Source: Pararobbsia silviterrae (GTDB lineage: Bacteria; Pseudomonadota; Gammaproteobacteria; Burkholderiales; Burkholderiaceae). From it: a stretch of DNA of 64,000 nt. The position numbers and the translations under genes were made by a program. Every line of letters begins with the position of its first letter. Positions within the stretch are counted from its first letter, which is position 1. Positions 36,477 through 45,462 of this stretch are shown piece by piece. The notes under the pieces are model-generated. The model was not told the origin of the DNA. It worked only from the letters and a program-made list of their open reading frames with translations, and made no database searches. Location: the NCBI RefSeq assembly GCF_003628125.1, contig NZ_RBZU01000007.1, positions 62,363-126,362 of the forward strand, in the 5' to 3' direction.

Positions 36477-37481
36477 TCAACGTCCGAAAAGAATGGCAGC
36501 CACGGCGATCAACGACAACGCCGCAAGCCAGAGCGTCATCGCGCGCTTGACGAGCGCAAGCGCGCGTCCGACGTCTGCCGCGCGCGGCGCCGGCCCGCAA
36601 CCGAGCGTCGGCCGCGCTTCGAGCGCGCCATGGTAAAGGGCGGGTCCGCCGCAGGAGACGCCGAGGCTGCCCGCGCCGCTCGCCATGACGGGCCCCGCGT
36701 TCGGGCTGTCCCACGCATGCGCCTGCGTACGCCAGCATGCGAGCGCCGCGCGCAGATTTCCGCATAGCGCGTACGACAACGCGGTCAATCTCGCCGGCGC
36801 ATAGTTCGCGAGATCGTCGAGACGCGCGGCCGCCCAGCCGAAATACTGAAACCGAGGGGTCCGATATCCCCACATCGCATCGAGCGTGTTGACGAGACGG
36901 AATGCGAGCGCACCCGGTCCGCCCGCGACGGCAAACCAGAACAGCGCGCCGAATATCGCGTCGTTGCCGTTTTCGAGCGCCGATTCGATCGCGGCGCCCG
37001 CGACCGCCGATGCATCCGCCTGCGACAGATCGCGCGTCACGACGCGCGACGTCAGCGCGCGCGCGTGCGACAGATCGTTCGCATGCAAGGCGTGCTCGAT
37101 CGGGGCGATGTGATCGACGAGGCTGCGCGCACCGAGCGCAAACCAAAGCGCCGCGACATGCAGCGCGCACGCGAGCGCAAAAGGAACGTGATCGATCAGC
37201 GCGATCAGTGCGGCCACCGGAGGCACGACGGCACCGAGCCAACTCGTCGCACCCGCGATCCGTATCACAGACGAATGCATATTGCCCGGCACACGCGCGG
37301 CGACATCGCGATGGGCGCCGTGCGCCGGATTCACGCGTCGTTCGATCCACGCGGCCCATTGTCCGAACATCACGAGCGGATGCGCGCGCGACGGTTCGCC
37401 GAGCACAGCGTCGACAAGCACGCCTGCAACGCATAACGCCCCCATCAGCGCCATCGAGAGCCCGCTCAACATTCGAAACAC
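36477..37481 (-). CDS. cbiB: Adenosylcobinamide-phosphate synthase CbiB/CobD
   Basis: A 334-residue inner-membrane protein that joins aminopropanol phosphate to adenosylcobyric acid. It has several hydrophobic segments and conserved motifs VLVDAVLGEPSRAHPLVMFGQ, LSQADASAVAGAAIESALENGNDA and NTLDAMWGYRTPRFQYFGWAAARLDD. The first ATGs (37481, 37472, 37454) are all possible. It is immediately upstream of cobD and divergent from cobQ, so these three genes share one promoter region of 193 bases. Confidence 0.93.
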   Translation of the reverse strand: MFRMLSGLSMALMGALCVAGVLVDAVLGEPSRAHPLVMFGQWAAWIERRVNPAHGAHRDVAARVPGNMHSSVIRIAGATSWLGAVVPPVAALIALIDHVPFALACALHVAALWFALGARSLVDHIAPIEHALHANDLSHARALTSRVVTRDLSQADASAVAGAAIESALENGNDAIFGALFWFAVAGGPGALAFRLVNTLDAMWGYRTPRFQYFGWAAARLDDLANYAPARLTALSYALCGNLRAALACWRTQAHAWDSPNAGPVMASGAGSLGVSCGGPALYHGALEARPTLGCGPAPRAADVGRALALVKRAMTLWLAALSLIAVAAILFGR

Positions 37482-37674
37482 CGGCGTATCGCCGTCCTTG
37501 TCGCCCCCGTACCTATCTCACGCGGGCGCTCGCGCCATTTGTTTTCCATCGTTCCGTGCACAGTCCTGGTCCTTTCCGACGATCGACGCTTCGGCGCGAT
37601 CGCGGGTGACATAATACGGCCCGCCGCGCGAGACATCGATTCGGTCTCGCCATCTCGCCCTTCAGGACACGCGC

Positions 37675-39153
37675 ATGGCCGCCAGCACATTGATGATCCA
37701 GGGCACGAGCTCGGACGCCGGAAAAAGCACGCTCGTGGGCGCGCTGTGCCGGCTCGCCGCGCGTGACGGCAAGCGCGTCGCGCCGTTCAAGCCGCAAAAC
37801 ATGTCGCTCAACAGCGCGGTCACCGCCGACGGCGGCGAGATCGGTCGCGCGCAAGCCTGGCAGGCGCTCGCCGCCGGCATCGCGACCGAAGTCGATATGA
37901 ACCCCGTGCTGCTCAAACCGAACAGCGACCTCGGCGCGCAGGTCATCGTCCACGGTCATTCGCGCGGCAATTTCGAGGCGCGCGCATATCACCACTACAA
38001 ACCCGTCGTCATGCAGGCGGTGCTCGAATCGTATGAACGTCTGCGCGCGAAGTGCGATCTCGTGGTCGTCGAAGGCGCGGGCAGCCCCGCCGAAATCAAT
38101 TTGCGCGAAGGCGATATCGCGAACATGGGATTCGCGACCGCCGTTCAATGCCCCGTCATCCTCGTCGCGGATATCGATCGAGGCGGCGTTTTCGCGCAGA
38201 TCCTCGGCACGCTCGCGTGTTTGCCCGACGACGAGCGCGCCCTCGTCAAGGGGATCGTCATCAACAAGTTTCGCGGCGACGTCGGACTCTTGCGGCCGGG
38301 AATCGACTGGATCGAGGCGCAGACAGGCAAACCCGTGTTCGGTGTCGTGCCGATGATACCGGGCCTCTGGCTCGATGCCGAAGACATGCTGCCGCATCCG
38401 GCGCACGTCGAACGAACGCAAGGCGATGCGCACGTGCTCAAGGTCGTCGTGCCCGCGCTACCGCGGATCAGCAATCACACGGACTTTGATCCTTTGCGTG
38501 CGCATCCGCAGGTCGATTTTCATTTCGTGCGCGCGGGTGAGCCGCTTCCCGCCGCGGATCTCGTGATCCTGCCGGGCAGCAAGAGCGTTCAACGCGATCT
38601 CGCGTGGCTGCGCGAGCAAGGATGGGAGACGCATCTCAAGCGTCATCTGCGATACGGCGGCAAACTCATCGGCATCTGCGGCGGCCTGCAGATGCTCGGG
38701 CGCGAATTACATGACCCGCTCGGCATCGAGAGCCCGGTCGCGTGTACGCCCGGATTCGGCCTGCTCGACTACGTGACCCGTCTGGCGCCGCACAAGCAAC
38801 TCGTCAATACGACCGGGTGCATGACGACGGGTGCACGTGCCGCGGTGCGCGGCTACGAAATCCATATGGGTGTGACGGAGGGTCCTGCGCTTGCGCGTCC
38901 CCTGTTGAGTCTGCACGGCGAAGATGGGCTCCGTCATGACGGAGCGATCTCGGAGGACGGACAGATCCTCGCGACCTACCTGCACGGTCTTTTCGACTCC
39001 CCCGATGCGTGTGCGGCCCTGCTCAAGTGGGCAGGCCTCGACGATGCGATGCGCGTCGATCATGAGGCGCGACGTCTGGCCTCGATCGATATGCTTGCCG
39101 ATGCGGTCGCGGCAAGCCTCGATCTCGAAGCGATCTGGCGGGCCGTCCGATAG
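37675..39153 (+). CDS. cobQ: Cobyric acid synthase
   Basis: CobQ/CbiP, 492 residues, the standard length. It performs four glutamine-dependent amidations of adenosylcobyrinic acid diamide. The N-terminal ATPase domain has the P-loop GTSSDAGKS (10-18) and [10 protein letters not shown]; the C-terminal class-I glutamine amidotransferase has Cys335 in [10 protein letters not shown] and the His/Glu pair late in the chain ([15 protein letters not shown]). No B12-riboswitch motif was found in the leader. The rest of the corrin pathway is not in this window. Confidence 0.95.
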   Translation: MAASTLMIQGTSSDAGKSTLVGALCRLAARDGKRVAPFKPQNMSLNSAVTADGGEIGRAQAWQALAAGIATEVDMNPVLLKPNSDLGAQVIVHGHSRGNFEARAYHHYKPVVMQAVLESYERLRAKCDLVVVEGAGSPAEINLREGDIANMGFATAVQCPVILVADIDRGGVFAQILGTLACLPDDERALVKGIVINKFRGDVGLLRPGIDWIEAQTGKPVFGVVPMIPGLWLDAEDMLPHPAHVERTQGDAHVLKVVVPALPRISNHTDFDPLRAHPQVDFHFVRAGEPLPAADLVILPGSKSVQRDLAWLREQGWETHLKRHLRYGGKLIGICGGLQMLGRELHDPLGIESPVACTPGFGLLDYVTRLAPHKQLVNTTGCMTTGARAAVRGYEIHMGVTEGPALARPLLSLHGEDGLRHDGAISEDGQILATYLHGLFDSPDACAALLKWAGLDDAMRVDHEARRLASIDMLADAVAASLDLEAIWRAVR

Positions 39154-39159
39154 GAATAC

Positions 39160-39188
39160 GAGGCCGGACCCGCGAGTCCGGCCTCTTT
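39160..39188 (+). terminator. Rho-independent terminator after cobQ
   Basis: A perfect 10-bp stem GAGGCCGGAC / GTCCGGCCTC with loop CCGCGA, followed by TTT, starts 6 bases after the cobQ stop. Confidence 0.9.
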
Positions 39189-39265
39189 CCTGCACGTCGA
39201 CACACGTTCGAACTCAGGCGCCGACGCATGAATCATCATGCATCGGGCCTCGTCGACCGAGATCC

Positions 39266-39577
39266 TCAGCCGTTCGCCTTTGCGGCCTGCTCTTCTTTTG
39301 CGAGCAAGCGTTTCGCTTGCGGATCGCCGCTCGCGGCTTCTTTGGCGGTCTGCGCCGGGGTCTCCGTGGCTTCGGCGAGCGCGGCCCGCGCCGCGCTGCT
39401 GATCGACACGTTCGTCGAAGCGGCCGGCGCACTCGCCGACGCGGATGACGAGGACGACGATGTACTCGATTGTTTCGGGGCGTTCGCGCTTGCGCTCGAT
39501 TGCGTCTGCGACGCCGACGCTGCGTTCGCGGCGAGGCCCGCATTCGCAGATTGATTGCTGAGTGCCTGTACGGCCAT
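39266..39577 (-). CDS. Small Ser/Ala-rich protein of unknown function
   Basis: About 103 residues from ATG 39577 (or 39580), with an ideal GGAGG just upstream. The protein opens MAVQALSNQSANAG, has a long central low-complexity run of Ser, Ala and Thr, and ends with a charged helix (AARAALAEATETPAQ, AKRLLAKEEQAAKANG). It has no signal peptide or membrane segment. It is a Burkholderia-type orphan of unknown function; the disordered middle suggests a flexible or secreted/regulatory role, which is only a guess. Confidence 0.6.
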   Translation of the reverse strand: MAVQALSNQSANAGLAANAASASQTQSSASANAPKQSSTSSSSSSASASAPAASTNVSISSAARAALAEATETPAQTAKEAASGDPQAKRLLAKEEQAAKANG

Positions 39578-39580
39578 CAT

Positions 39581-39843
39581 GAACCTCCATCGATTGAAAA
39601 TCATGCCGGGATTCGGCATTGACTTTATCGACGCGGTCGACAAGGCCTTGAGCGCTATATTTTTCGCCGGCGAAGCCGAACTTAAGGTGCTCATAAGCGT
39701 GCGACGATGCCGTCCGCCTGAGCCGCGCCTAAGCCCTGTTTATTCGAAAAAAAGCGTTCCCTTCGGCTTGACGAATGTTGTAAGCCTCGTGATTTTTGCC
39801 TTGGAAAATCGCTTAAAAATTGCCTAAATAATCACACCACGCC
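39581..39843. other. Intergenic region
   Basis: About 260 bases, AT-rich near 39760-39840. It holds the promoter of the Ser/Ala-rich gene and the 3' flank of the reductase gene. No other feature is seen. Confidence 0.3.
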
Positions 39844-40806
39844 TTAAAGATCGAGCACGATCCGCGGCGACAACGCGCGCGAACAGCAGATCGCGATATG
39901 CGAATGCGCGTCCTTCTCCTCGACGGACTGCACTTCGTCGCGATGGTCGACGCGTCCCGATACGACACCGGTCAGGCATGACCCGCAAATGCCCTGCTCG
40001 CATGACAAGGACATCTCGATCTGCGCGTCGCCGAGCACGGCGGCGATGGTCCGGTCCGCGGGCACGATGAATATTTTCCCGCTCGACTTGAGCTCGACCT
40101 CGAACGTGCCGTCGGCATCCGTCGGCCCCGTATGCGCGCTCGCGGCGAACGCCTCGCTGCGGATCTGCGAAGGCTGCCAGCCCGCGGCGATCGATTGCGC
40201 TTTGAGGTGGTCCATGAACCCGCCCGGTCCGCAGACATAGACGAGCGCGTCCGCGTCGGGCACGGCAAGCGCGTCGGGCAACGCATCGCGCAGACGTTGA
40301 CCCTGCGCGCCGAGATGAATGAACACGCGCCCTGACGCGAAGCCTTCGCGAAGCACGTCGAGATACGGCACATCGTCTTCGCTACGGCCGTAGAAGTGAA
40401 AATCGAACGGCTTACCTTGTGCGGACAATGCGCGCGCCATCGAGATCAGCGGCGTGACGCCGATACCGCCCGCGATCAGCACGTAACGCGCGGCCTCGTC
40501 GAGCGCGAACGCGCAACGCGGCGCCGAGATCCCGAGCGCCTGCCCGACGCGCAGCGTGTCGTGAATCCACGTCGACGCGCCGCGCGAATCGGCCGCGCGC
40601 CGCACGCAGATCTCATAGGCATCCCGGTCCGACGGGCCGTTGACCAAGGAATACTGACGCATCAGGCCGTGCGGCAACACGACGTCGATATGCGCGCCCG
40701 CGTCGAACGCGGGTAACGGCGCACCGTCGGCGGCCACGAGCCGAATGCGCGCGTCGCGCGCGCCGGCCGCGCCAATCTCCGATACCGTGACTTCGATCGT
40801 TCCCAT
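39844..40806 (-). CDS. Oxidoreductase component of a Rieske oxygenase (VanB/phthalate dioxygenase reductase type)
   Basis: A 320-residue iron-sulfur flavoprotein with three domains in phthalate-dioxygenase-reductase order: FMN/ferredoxin-reductase part (about 1-100, MRQYSLVNGP with the RxYSL motif), NAD-binding part (about 105-225, IAGGIGVTPLISMARAL and YVCGPGGFMD), and a C-terminal plant-type [2Fe-2S] ferredoxin (SCEQGICGSC plus CC near residue 308). It would pass NADH electrons to the oxygenase 13 bases upstream. The ATG at 40806 has AAGGAG about 8 bases away; a longer frame reaches 41082 inside the oxygenase gene. Confidence 0.93.
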   Translation of the reverse strand: MGTIEVTVSEIGAAGARDARIRLVAADGAPLPAFDAGAHIDVVLPHGLMRQYSLVNGPSDRDAYEICVRRAADSRGASTWIHDTLRVGQALGISAPRCAFALDEAARYVLIAGGIGVTPLISMARALSAQGKPFDFHFYGRSEDDVPYLDVLREGFASGRVFIHLGAQGQRLRDALPDALAVPDADALVYVCGPGGFMDHLKAQSIAAGWQPSQIRSEAFAASAHTGPTDADGTFEVELKSSGKIFIVPADRTIAAVLGDAQIEMSLSCEQGICGSCLTGVVSGRVDHRDEVQSVEEKDAHSHIAICCSRALSPRIVLDL

Positions 40807-40819
40807 CGCGATCTCCTTC

Positions 40820-41860
40820 TCAAGCGGCGAGCAACGCGCCGAATCCCATCTTGCGCAACCCCTTGCGATACGCAATCGAGCTCCGATCGGCCGGAATGTG
40901 CGCTTCGAGTGCCGGATCGAGCGGCAAATACTCGGGCCGTTGCGTTTCGACGAGCAGACGATCCTCTTCAAACACGCGCAGATTGAAATCGTGCACGGCC
41001 TCGACGGGCAGATCGGTATCGAAGTTCTTCGCGATCGGCGCAAACAGCCGCGTTTTGCGCGACGACACCGGCGACGCCGCATTCATGATGACGAGGCGGC
41101 CGTCGTCGGGGAAATGCACGGTCAGCGTCGCCGTGAACGGCAGATGCACTTCGAAATGCCGCAGCCATTCGAATCCCGGCTGGCCGCGCTGCGTCGCCCC
41201 GATCGGATAGTTGCCGACGTCGCTCCGGTAATCGGCATGGAAGCCCTCGGCCGTCTCGACCGTCGTATAGGCCGGGACTTCCGTATTCGCGGGATCGCCG
41301 AAGGTCTCGGTATGCACCCAGCCGAAATGCGCGACGTCGAGGAACCCCTCGATCTGGCGTCCCGCGAAGCCGCCGATGTCGAACTGCGGCACCACGATTT
41401 GCTGGAATCCCGCGTCGTCCCAGTGCGGCATCTTCGGGATCACGGGTTCGCTCGATTCGCCTTGCGGCACGCCGATACACGTCCAGATCAGGCCATATCG
41501 CTCGATCGACGGATACGTCCGGAGATGCAGCTTCGCGGGAATCGCCGAATCCGGGCTCGCCGGGATCCGATTGCACCGGCCTTGCGCACCGAAACGCAGA
41601 CCGTGATACCGGCACACGACGCCTTGTCCGTCATGCGTGCCGATGCTCAAGGGTACGCCGCGATGCGGACAGATATCGCGCGCGACAACGAGTTCGCCGT
41701 CGGCGCGATAAATGACGAGCGGTTCATCGAGCAGCGTCGCCGAGACCGGCGCATCCGTCACCTTGCTGCTCTCGGCGACCGGATACCAATGCGTCGCGAG
41801 ACGCTGCCAGTCTTCCTGGCTGAATGTGCAATTCGGCGGCGGCAACAGGTGTGTGTTCAT
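40820..41860 (-). CDS. Rieske [2Fe-2S] oxygenase, VanA-like
   Basis: A 346-residue terminal oxygenase. The Rieske centre is CPHRG...CRYHG (about 57-80) and the catalytic domain has the mononuclear-iron pattern with VAHFGWVHTETFG (His residues) and an Asp near 150. The closest known group comprises O-demethylases of vanillate or dicamba and related ring-modifying oxygenases. It heads the oxygenase-reductase operon. The start at 41860 (MNTHLLPPPNCTFSQ) is chosen as the conventional N-terminus. The substrate cannot be read from sequence. Confidence 0.9.
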   Translation of the reverse strand: MNTHLLPPPNCTFSQEDWQRLATHWYPVAESSKVTDAPVSATLLDEPLVIYRADGELVVARDICPHRGVPLSIGTHDGQGVVCRYHGLRFGAQGRCNRIPASPDSAIPAKLHLRTYPSIERYGLIWTCIGVPQGESSEPVIPKMPHWDDAGFQQIVVPQFDIGGFAGRQIEGFLDVAHFGWVHTETFGDPANTEVPAYTTVETAEGFHADYRSDVGNYPIGATQRGQPGFEWLRHFEVHLPFTATLTVHFPDDGRLVIMNAASPVSSRKTRLFAPIAKNFDTDLPVEAVHDFNLRVFEEDRLLVETQRPEYLPLDPALEAHIPADRSSIAYRKGLRKMGFGALLAA

Positions 41861-41998
41861 CAGGGACTCGCGTGCGTCGTGAAGCGTTGCGGGGCGTCGG
41901 AGCGACGGATGTTTTATGTACGGCTTGATTTTTTCAGATCGGACCGTTCCAATAAACAATCGATTTCTCATTCACCCGTTGCAAAAAAGTCAAAATCC

Positions 41999-42925
41999 AT
42001 GATTGCCTTCTCGCGCTTTACCGGTTATTTCAACGCGATCATCGAACACGGCAGCATCCGCAAGGCCGCCGACGCGCTGCACGTCTCGGCGTCGGCGATC
42101 GACCGGCAGATCCTTCAGGCCGAAGAGGCGCTTGGCGCGCCCTTGTTCGAACGCATGTCGGGGGGCCTGCGTCCGACGGCGGCCGGCGAAGTGTTCGTTG
42201 CGCTCGTACGCGAATGGCAGCGCGACTATCGTCGCGCGCTCACGCAGATCGATGAACTCCAGGGGCTCAGGCGCGGTCATGTCGACATCGCGATCATCGA
42301 TGCGCTGACACAGAGTTTCGTCGCGCCGGTCATCGCGACACTCGCGAAGGAACGGCCCGGCCTGACCGTCGGCGTGCGCGTGCTCGATAACGAGGCGGTT
42401 GCGCAGAGCACGGCGTCGGGCGATGTCGACTTCGGGCTCATGCTCAACCCGCGCTCGATGAAAGACCTCGAAGTGCGGCGCTCGATCGACGCGCCGCTCG
42501 GCATCGCGTTTCGCCCGGGGCACGCGTTCGAGGCGCGCAAGGAGGTGCGCCTGAGCCAGTCGCTCGACGAGCGCCTCATCGTCCCTGCCGCGCCGCTCGT
42601 GATCCACGAGCATGTCGCGGCGCTGTTTCGCCGCAGCGAAATCGATATCCAGCGCTTCATGGCCTGCAATAACACGCACATGATGCGTTCGCTCGTCGAT
42701 CACGACGTGGGCGTGGCCGTCTTGTGCTGGCTCGACGTGGCGTCGGACGTCGCCAGCGGCAAGCTCGGCTTTCGCAAGCTCAAGGATGCCCACGTCGAAC
42801 CGTTGCGGCTCCATCTCTGCGTCGCGCCGCGCCGTCAGTTGTCGCATGCGGCGACCGAGGTCCTGCGCTACGTCGAAGCCGGCATGCGCGATGCGCATAC
42901 GCCTCGCTCAATCAGTGGAAGATGA
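41999..42925 (+). CDS. LysR family transcriptional regulator
   Basis: A 308-residue LTTR. The HTH is FNAIIEHGSIRKAADALHVSASAIDRQILQAEEALGAPLFER. The effector half contains LRRGHVDIAIIDALTQSFVA. It is divergent from the Rieske oxygenase operon with about 138 bases between starts, so it probably regulates it. An apparent extension upstream into the oxygenase gene is antisense and is rejected. Codon use matches the neighbourhood. Confidence 0.92.
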   Translation: MIAFSRFTGYFNAIIEHGSIRKAADALHVSASAIDRQILQAEEALGAPLFERMSGGLRPTAAGEVFVALVREWQRDYRRALTQIDELQGLRRGHVDIAIIDALTQSFVAPVIATLAKERPGLTVGVRVLDNEAVAQSTASGDVDFGLMLNPRSMKDLEVRRSIDAPLGIAFRPGHAFEARKEVRLSQSLDERLIVPAAPLVIHEHVAALFRRSEIDIQRFMACNNTHMMRSLVDHDVGVAVLCWLDVASDVASGKLGFRKLKDAHVEPLRLHLCVAPRRQLSHAATEVLRYVEAGMRDAHTPRSISGR

Positions 42926-42933
42926 TGCAAAAA

Positions 42934-42948
42934 TGGAATACTATTCCA
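42934..42948. promoter_or_regulatory. IclR-type operator upstream of the epimerase gene
   Basis: TGGAATACTATTCCA, a perfect 15-bp palindrome with a 3-base centre, 52 bases before the epimerase ATG. It has the same TGGAAT...ATTCCA arms as the palindrome at 52978 in the IclR promoter. Confidence 0.7.
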
Positions 42949-43000
42949 GAACACTGAATGATCCGGCACACACGGATCGCAACGACAGGAGACGGCGGCA

Positions 43001-43900
43001 ATGCGAGTGCTGGTCACGGGAGGGAGCGGGTTTCTAGGAACATGGGTCGCGAAGCGACTGCTCGAACGCGGCATGGACGTGCGCGCGTTCGACGTGCGCA
43101 ACGACGATCGCCTGATGCGCGCGGTCGTGCCCGCGCATGCGGATCGCGTCGATTGGCGCACGGGCGACATCGCCGATACCGCGACGGTGCGCGACGCGAT
43201 GCGCGGCTGCGAAGCCGTCATCCATCTTGCGGGCGTGCTCACGCAGACGTGCATGCAGAACCCGATACTCGGCGCGCAGATCAATCTGATCGGGACATTG
43301 AACATCTTCGAAGCGGCGCGCGCCGAGGGCCTGCGTTCGGTCCTCTACGCGGGCAGCGCCGGCATCTTCGGCCCCGGCAGCGGCGCGACGCCGTCGCCCG
43401 AAACGCACTACGGTACGTTCAAGCTCGCCTGCGAGGGCTCGGCGCGCGCGTACTGGAACGATCACGGCATCGCGAGCTTCGGCTTACGCCCGCTCGTGAT
43501 CTATGGCGCGGGACGCGAAAGCGGCGCAAGCGCGGGCCCGAGCGTTGCCTGCAAAGCGGCCGCGCATGGCGAGGCCTATACGATCCCCTTTACGGGATCG
43601 ACGGGTCTCATCTATGTCGACGACGTCGCCGCAACTTATGAGGCTGCGTTGCTGCACGCGTTCGAAGGCGCGCATGCGTTCACACTGGCCGGCGAGATCA
43701 TGTCCGTGCAGACCGTCATCGATCGCATCGTGTCGATCGTGCCCGATGCGCGTCTCGATGCCGCGGGCGCACCGCTGCCGATCGCGACCGCGTTCCCGCA
43801 CGACGATCGTCTCTCGACGCTGCTGCCGAATCTGCCGCATACGTCGCTCGACGACGGTCTGTCGCAGACCGTCGCGTTCTACCGCGCGCAAGCGCGCTAA
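43001..43900 (+). CDS. NAD-dependent epimerase/dehydratase (extended SDR)
   Basis: A 299-residue extended SDR. The cofactor motif is TGGSGFLG at the very N-terminus, with IHLAGV, the active-site YGTFK pair (about 145) and LRPLVIYGAGRE. It is a homologue of nucleotide-sugar epimerases, although catabolic lactone- or keto-acid-forming members exist. The IclR-like palindrome in its promoter and its convergent position next to the isomerase gene (6 bases apart) tie it to the 43-53 kb catabolic cluster. Confidence 0.85.
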   Translation: MRVLVTGGSGFLGTWVAKRLLERGMDVRAFDVRNDDRLMRAVVPAHADRVDWRTGDIADTATVRDAMRGCEAVIHLAGVLTQTCMQNPILGAQINLIGTLNIFEAARAEGLRSVLYAGSAGIFGPGSGATPSPETHYGTFKLACEGSARAYWNDHGIASFGLRPLVIYGAGRESGASAGPSVACKAAAHGEAYTIPFTGSTGLIYVDDVAATYEAALLHAFEGAHAFTLAGEIMSVQTVIDRIVSIVPDARLDAAGAPLPIATAFPHDDRLSTLLPNLPHTSLDDGLSQTVAFYRAQAR

Positions 43901-43905
43901 AGCGG

Positions 43906-44736
43906 TTAGGCCTTGACGCCGATCACATCGCGCGCGGCGGCCAGCGCCTGCTTGGCCCACGCGAGCGGCCCCAAGGCGGGCGCGCGCACATCGTTCGGAA
44001 TCTCGATGCTCACGGGCAGATCCGCGGGCAACGCGCTCCAGAGTCCTTCGAGATCGATCCCGCCCTCGCCCGGCAGCAGGCGTTCGCAACGCGCCGTGTG
44101 AATCAGCTCCGCATCGGTCGCGGGGATTCCCGCGGGCGCGTCGCAGATCTGCGCGTAGTGCAGCCATTCGCGCGGCAAGGCGCGGACTTCGTCGAGCGTC
44201 GTATCGGATCGTCCGAAATGCAGCGCATCGACCAGCACGCCCGCGTTCGACGGCTTGCCCGCGAGTTCGACGAGCTGCACGGCGCTGCGCAAATTCTTGA
44301 CCGCGGTCCACGGCATGAACTCGATATCGGCGCTCAGCCCGAACGGCTTCGCGAGCTCGCATAGCGTCGCGTAGGCGTCGGCGCGTCGCACGGGATCGCG
44401 GTCGTCGCATCCGACGAGCACCGCGCGCGCGCCGAGCTTCGCGCCCACCTCGAAGAAACTCAGATACGCGCGAGGATCAAATGTATCGTTGATCCGCACG
44501 ATTTCGAGGTCAAAGACACGTACGCCCGTGTCGCGCAGGCGCGCCAGCGTGTCGTCGAGCATCGCGGCGTCGGTCATCAGCGAATACGCGATGCCGCCCG
44601 GCGCGGCCGGCAACAAGCGAAAGCTGACGTCGTCGTATCCGGCCTGGGCGGCGACCGAGACCAGTTCGGGCGGCGTTTGCGAGAGCGCCGTCAAGTGAGC
44701 GAGGGAAAAGGCCGGCCTCGATACGGCTTGCGTCAT
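43906..44736 (-). CDS. Sugar phosphate isomerase/epimerase family protein (AP-endonuclease-2 fold)
   Basis: A 276-residue TIM barrel with the metal-ligand series of the family: FDLEIVR (Glu), SADIEFMPW (Glu), LVDALHFGRS (Asp/His) and SIEIPND (Glu) at successive strand ends. Family members isomerise sugars or dehydrate 3-dehydroshikimate. Together with the shikimate-dehydrogenase-like gene in this operon, a dehydroshikimate-dehydratase-like role is possible but unproven. The start at 44736 has CCGGAGA about 8 bases away. Last gene of the minus-strand operon. Confidence 0.85.
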   Translation of the reverse strand: MTQAVSRPAFSLAHLTALSQTPPELVSVAAQAGYDDVSFRLLPAAPGGIAYSLMTDAAMLDDTLARLRDTGVRVFDLEIVRINDTFDPRAYLSFFEVGAKLGARAVLVGCDDRDPVRRADAYATLCELAKPFGLSADIEFMPWTAVKNLRSAVQLVELAGKPSNAGVLVDALHFGRSDTTLDEVRALPREWLHYAQICDAPAGIPATDAELIHTARCERLLPGEGGIDLEGLWSALPADLPVSIEIPNDVRAPALGPLAWAKQALAAARDVIGVKA

Positions 44737-44790
44737 GGAACAGTCTCCGGTTAGGTACGCGGCACGCCTGGCAGGCGCGCCTGTCGAACG

Positions 44791-44820
44791 GCGATACACA
44801 GCGATACACAGCGATACACA
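44791..44820. repeat. Three 10-bp tandem repeats
   Basis: GCGATACACA three times in a row, then a degenerate copy GCAATACGCG, in the 99-bp gap between the NIPSNAP and isomerase genes. Confidence 0.85.
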
Positions 44821-44835
44821 GCAATACGCGCCGCG

Positions 44836-45450
44836 TTACTTGAGCGGCGAGACCGCCATCGGCACGAACACCTGCGAATGCATCGTCGTCGTGAGCCAGT
44901 CGGGTCCGCCCTTCGGCGGCCAGATGCCCTGCTTGACCGAGTCCGCACGCGCCGCCGCGCGTTCGTTGAGATCCGCGTACGGCCAGATCTGCGTGAAGCG
45001 CGGCGTGCCGTCGTAGGCGAACATCGCGGCCACGCAACGCGAGACCTTGTCGCGCGCGGGCAGATCGCGTTCCCATGCCTGGAGGGTCGGCCCGAGTCCG
45101 CCGGTCTTGAACTTGTAGGTCCGGATCTCGTAGACACCGCCGTATTCGCCGGCAACAGGCGCGGGCAGCCACGCAAAGCCTTCGTAGCTGTGCATCTCGA
45201 GATCGACGAGGTATTCGCCGCACCCGAACGGATCGGCGGCAAGCAAGGTGCGCTTGCGTTCGGCCAACATGTCGTCGGCGGTTTCGAAGCCGCGCAGCAC
45301 GGCGAGCTGATTCAGATCCCCGATGTCCGAGAACCAGACACCGTGGAGGGTGCCGCGCGCGGCGGCGTCGCGCGCGAACGCATCGACCGCGGCCGACGCC
45401 TTCTGCGCGGTCCCGAAGCGAATCGTCAGCACGGCAAGCTCATAAAACAT
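44836..45450 (-). CDS. NIPSNAP family protein
   Basis: A 204-residue protein made of two ferredoxin-like NIPSNAP (Dabb-fold) halves. The first begins MFYELAVLTIRFGTA; the second begins YEIRTYKFKTGGLGPTLQAWERDL and includes GTPRFTQIWPYADLNERAAAR, the family signature. Function is uncertain; such proteins often accompany aromatic or terpene catabolic genes. It lies 12 bases after the flavoprotein gene in the operon. Confidence 0.88.
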   Translation of the reverse strand: MFYELAVLTIRFGTAQKASAAVDAFARDAAARGTLHGVWFSDIGDLNQLAVLRGFETADDMLAERKRTLLAADPFGCGEYLVDLEMHSYEGFAWLPAPVAGEYGGVYEIRTYKFKTGGLGPTLQAWERDLPARDKVSRCVAAMFAYDGTPRFTQIWPYADLNERAAARADSVKQGIWPPKGGPDWLTTTMHSQVFVPMAVSPLK

Positions 45451-45462
45451 CGTTCTCTCCTG

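Noticed and set aside
37482-37674. Possible cobalamin riboswitch between cbiB and cobQ
   Set aside because: No B12-box or conserved stem pattern was recognised; an alignment search would be needed to claim one.
40745-41998. N-terminal extension of the LysR gene at 41999
   Set aside because: It would run antisense through the oxygenase gene; LysR HTH begins right at 41999, so the extension is not coding.
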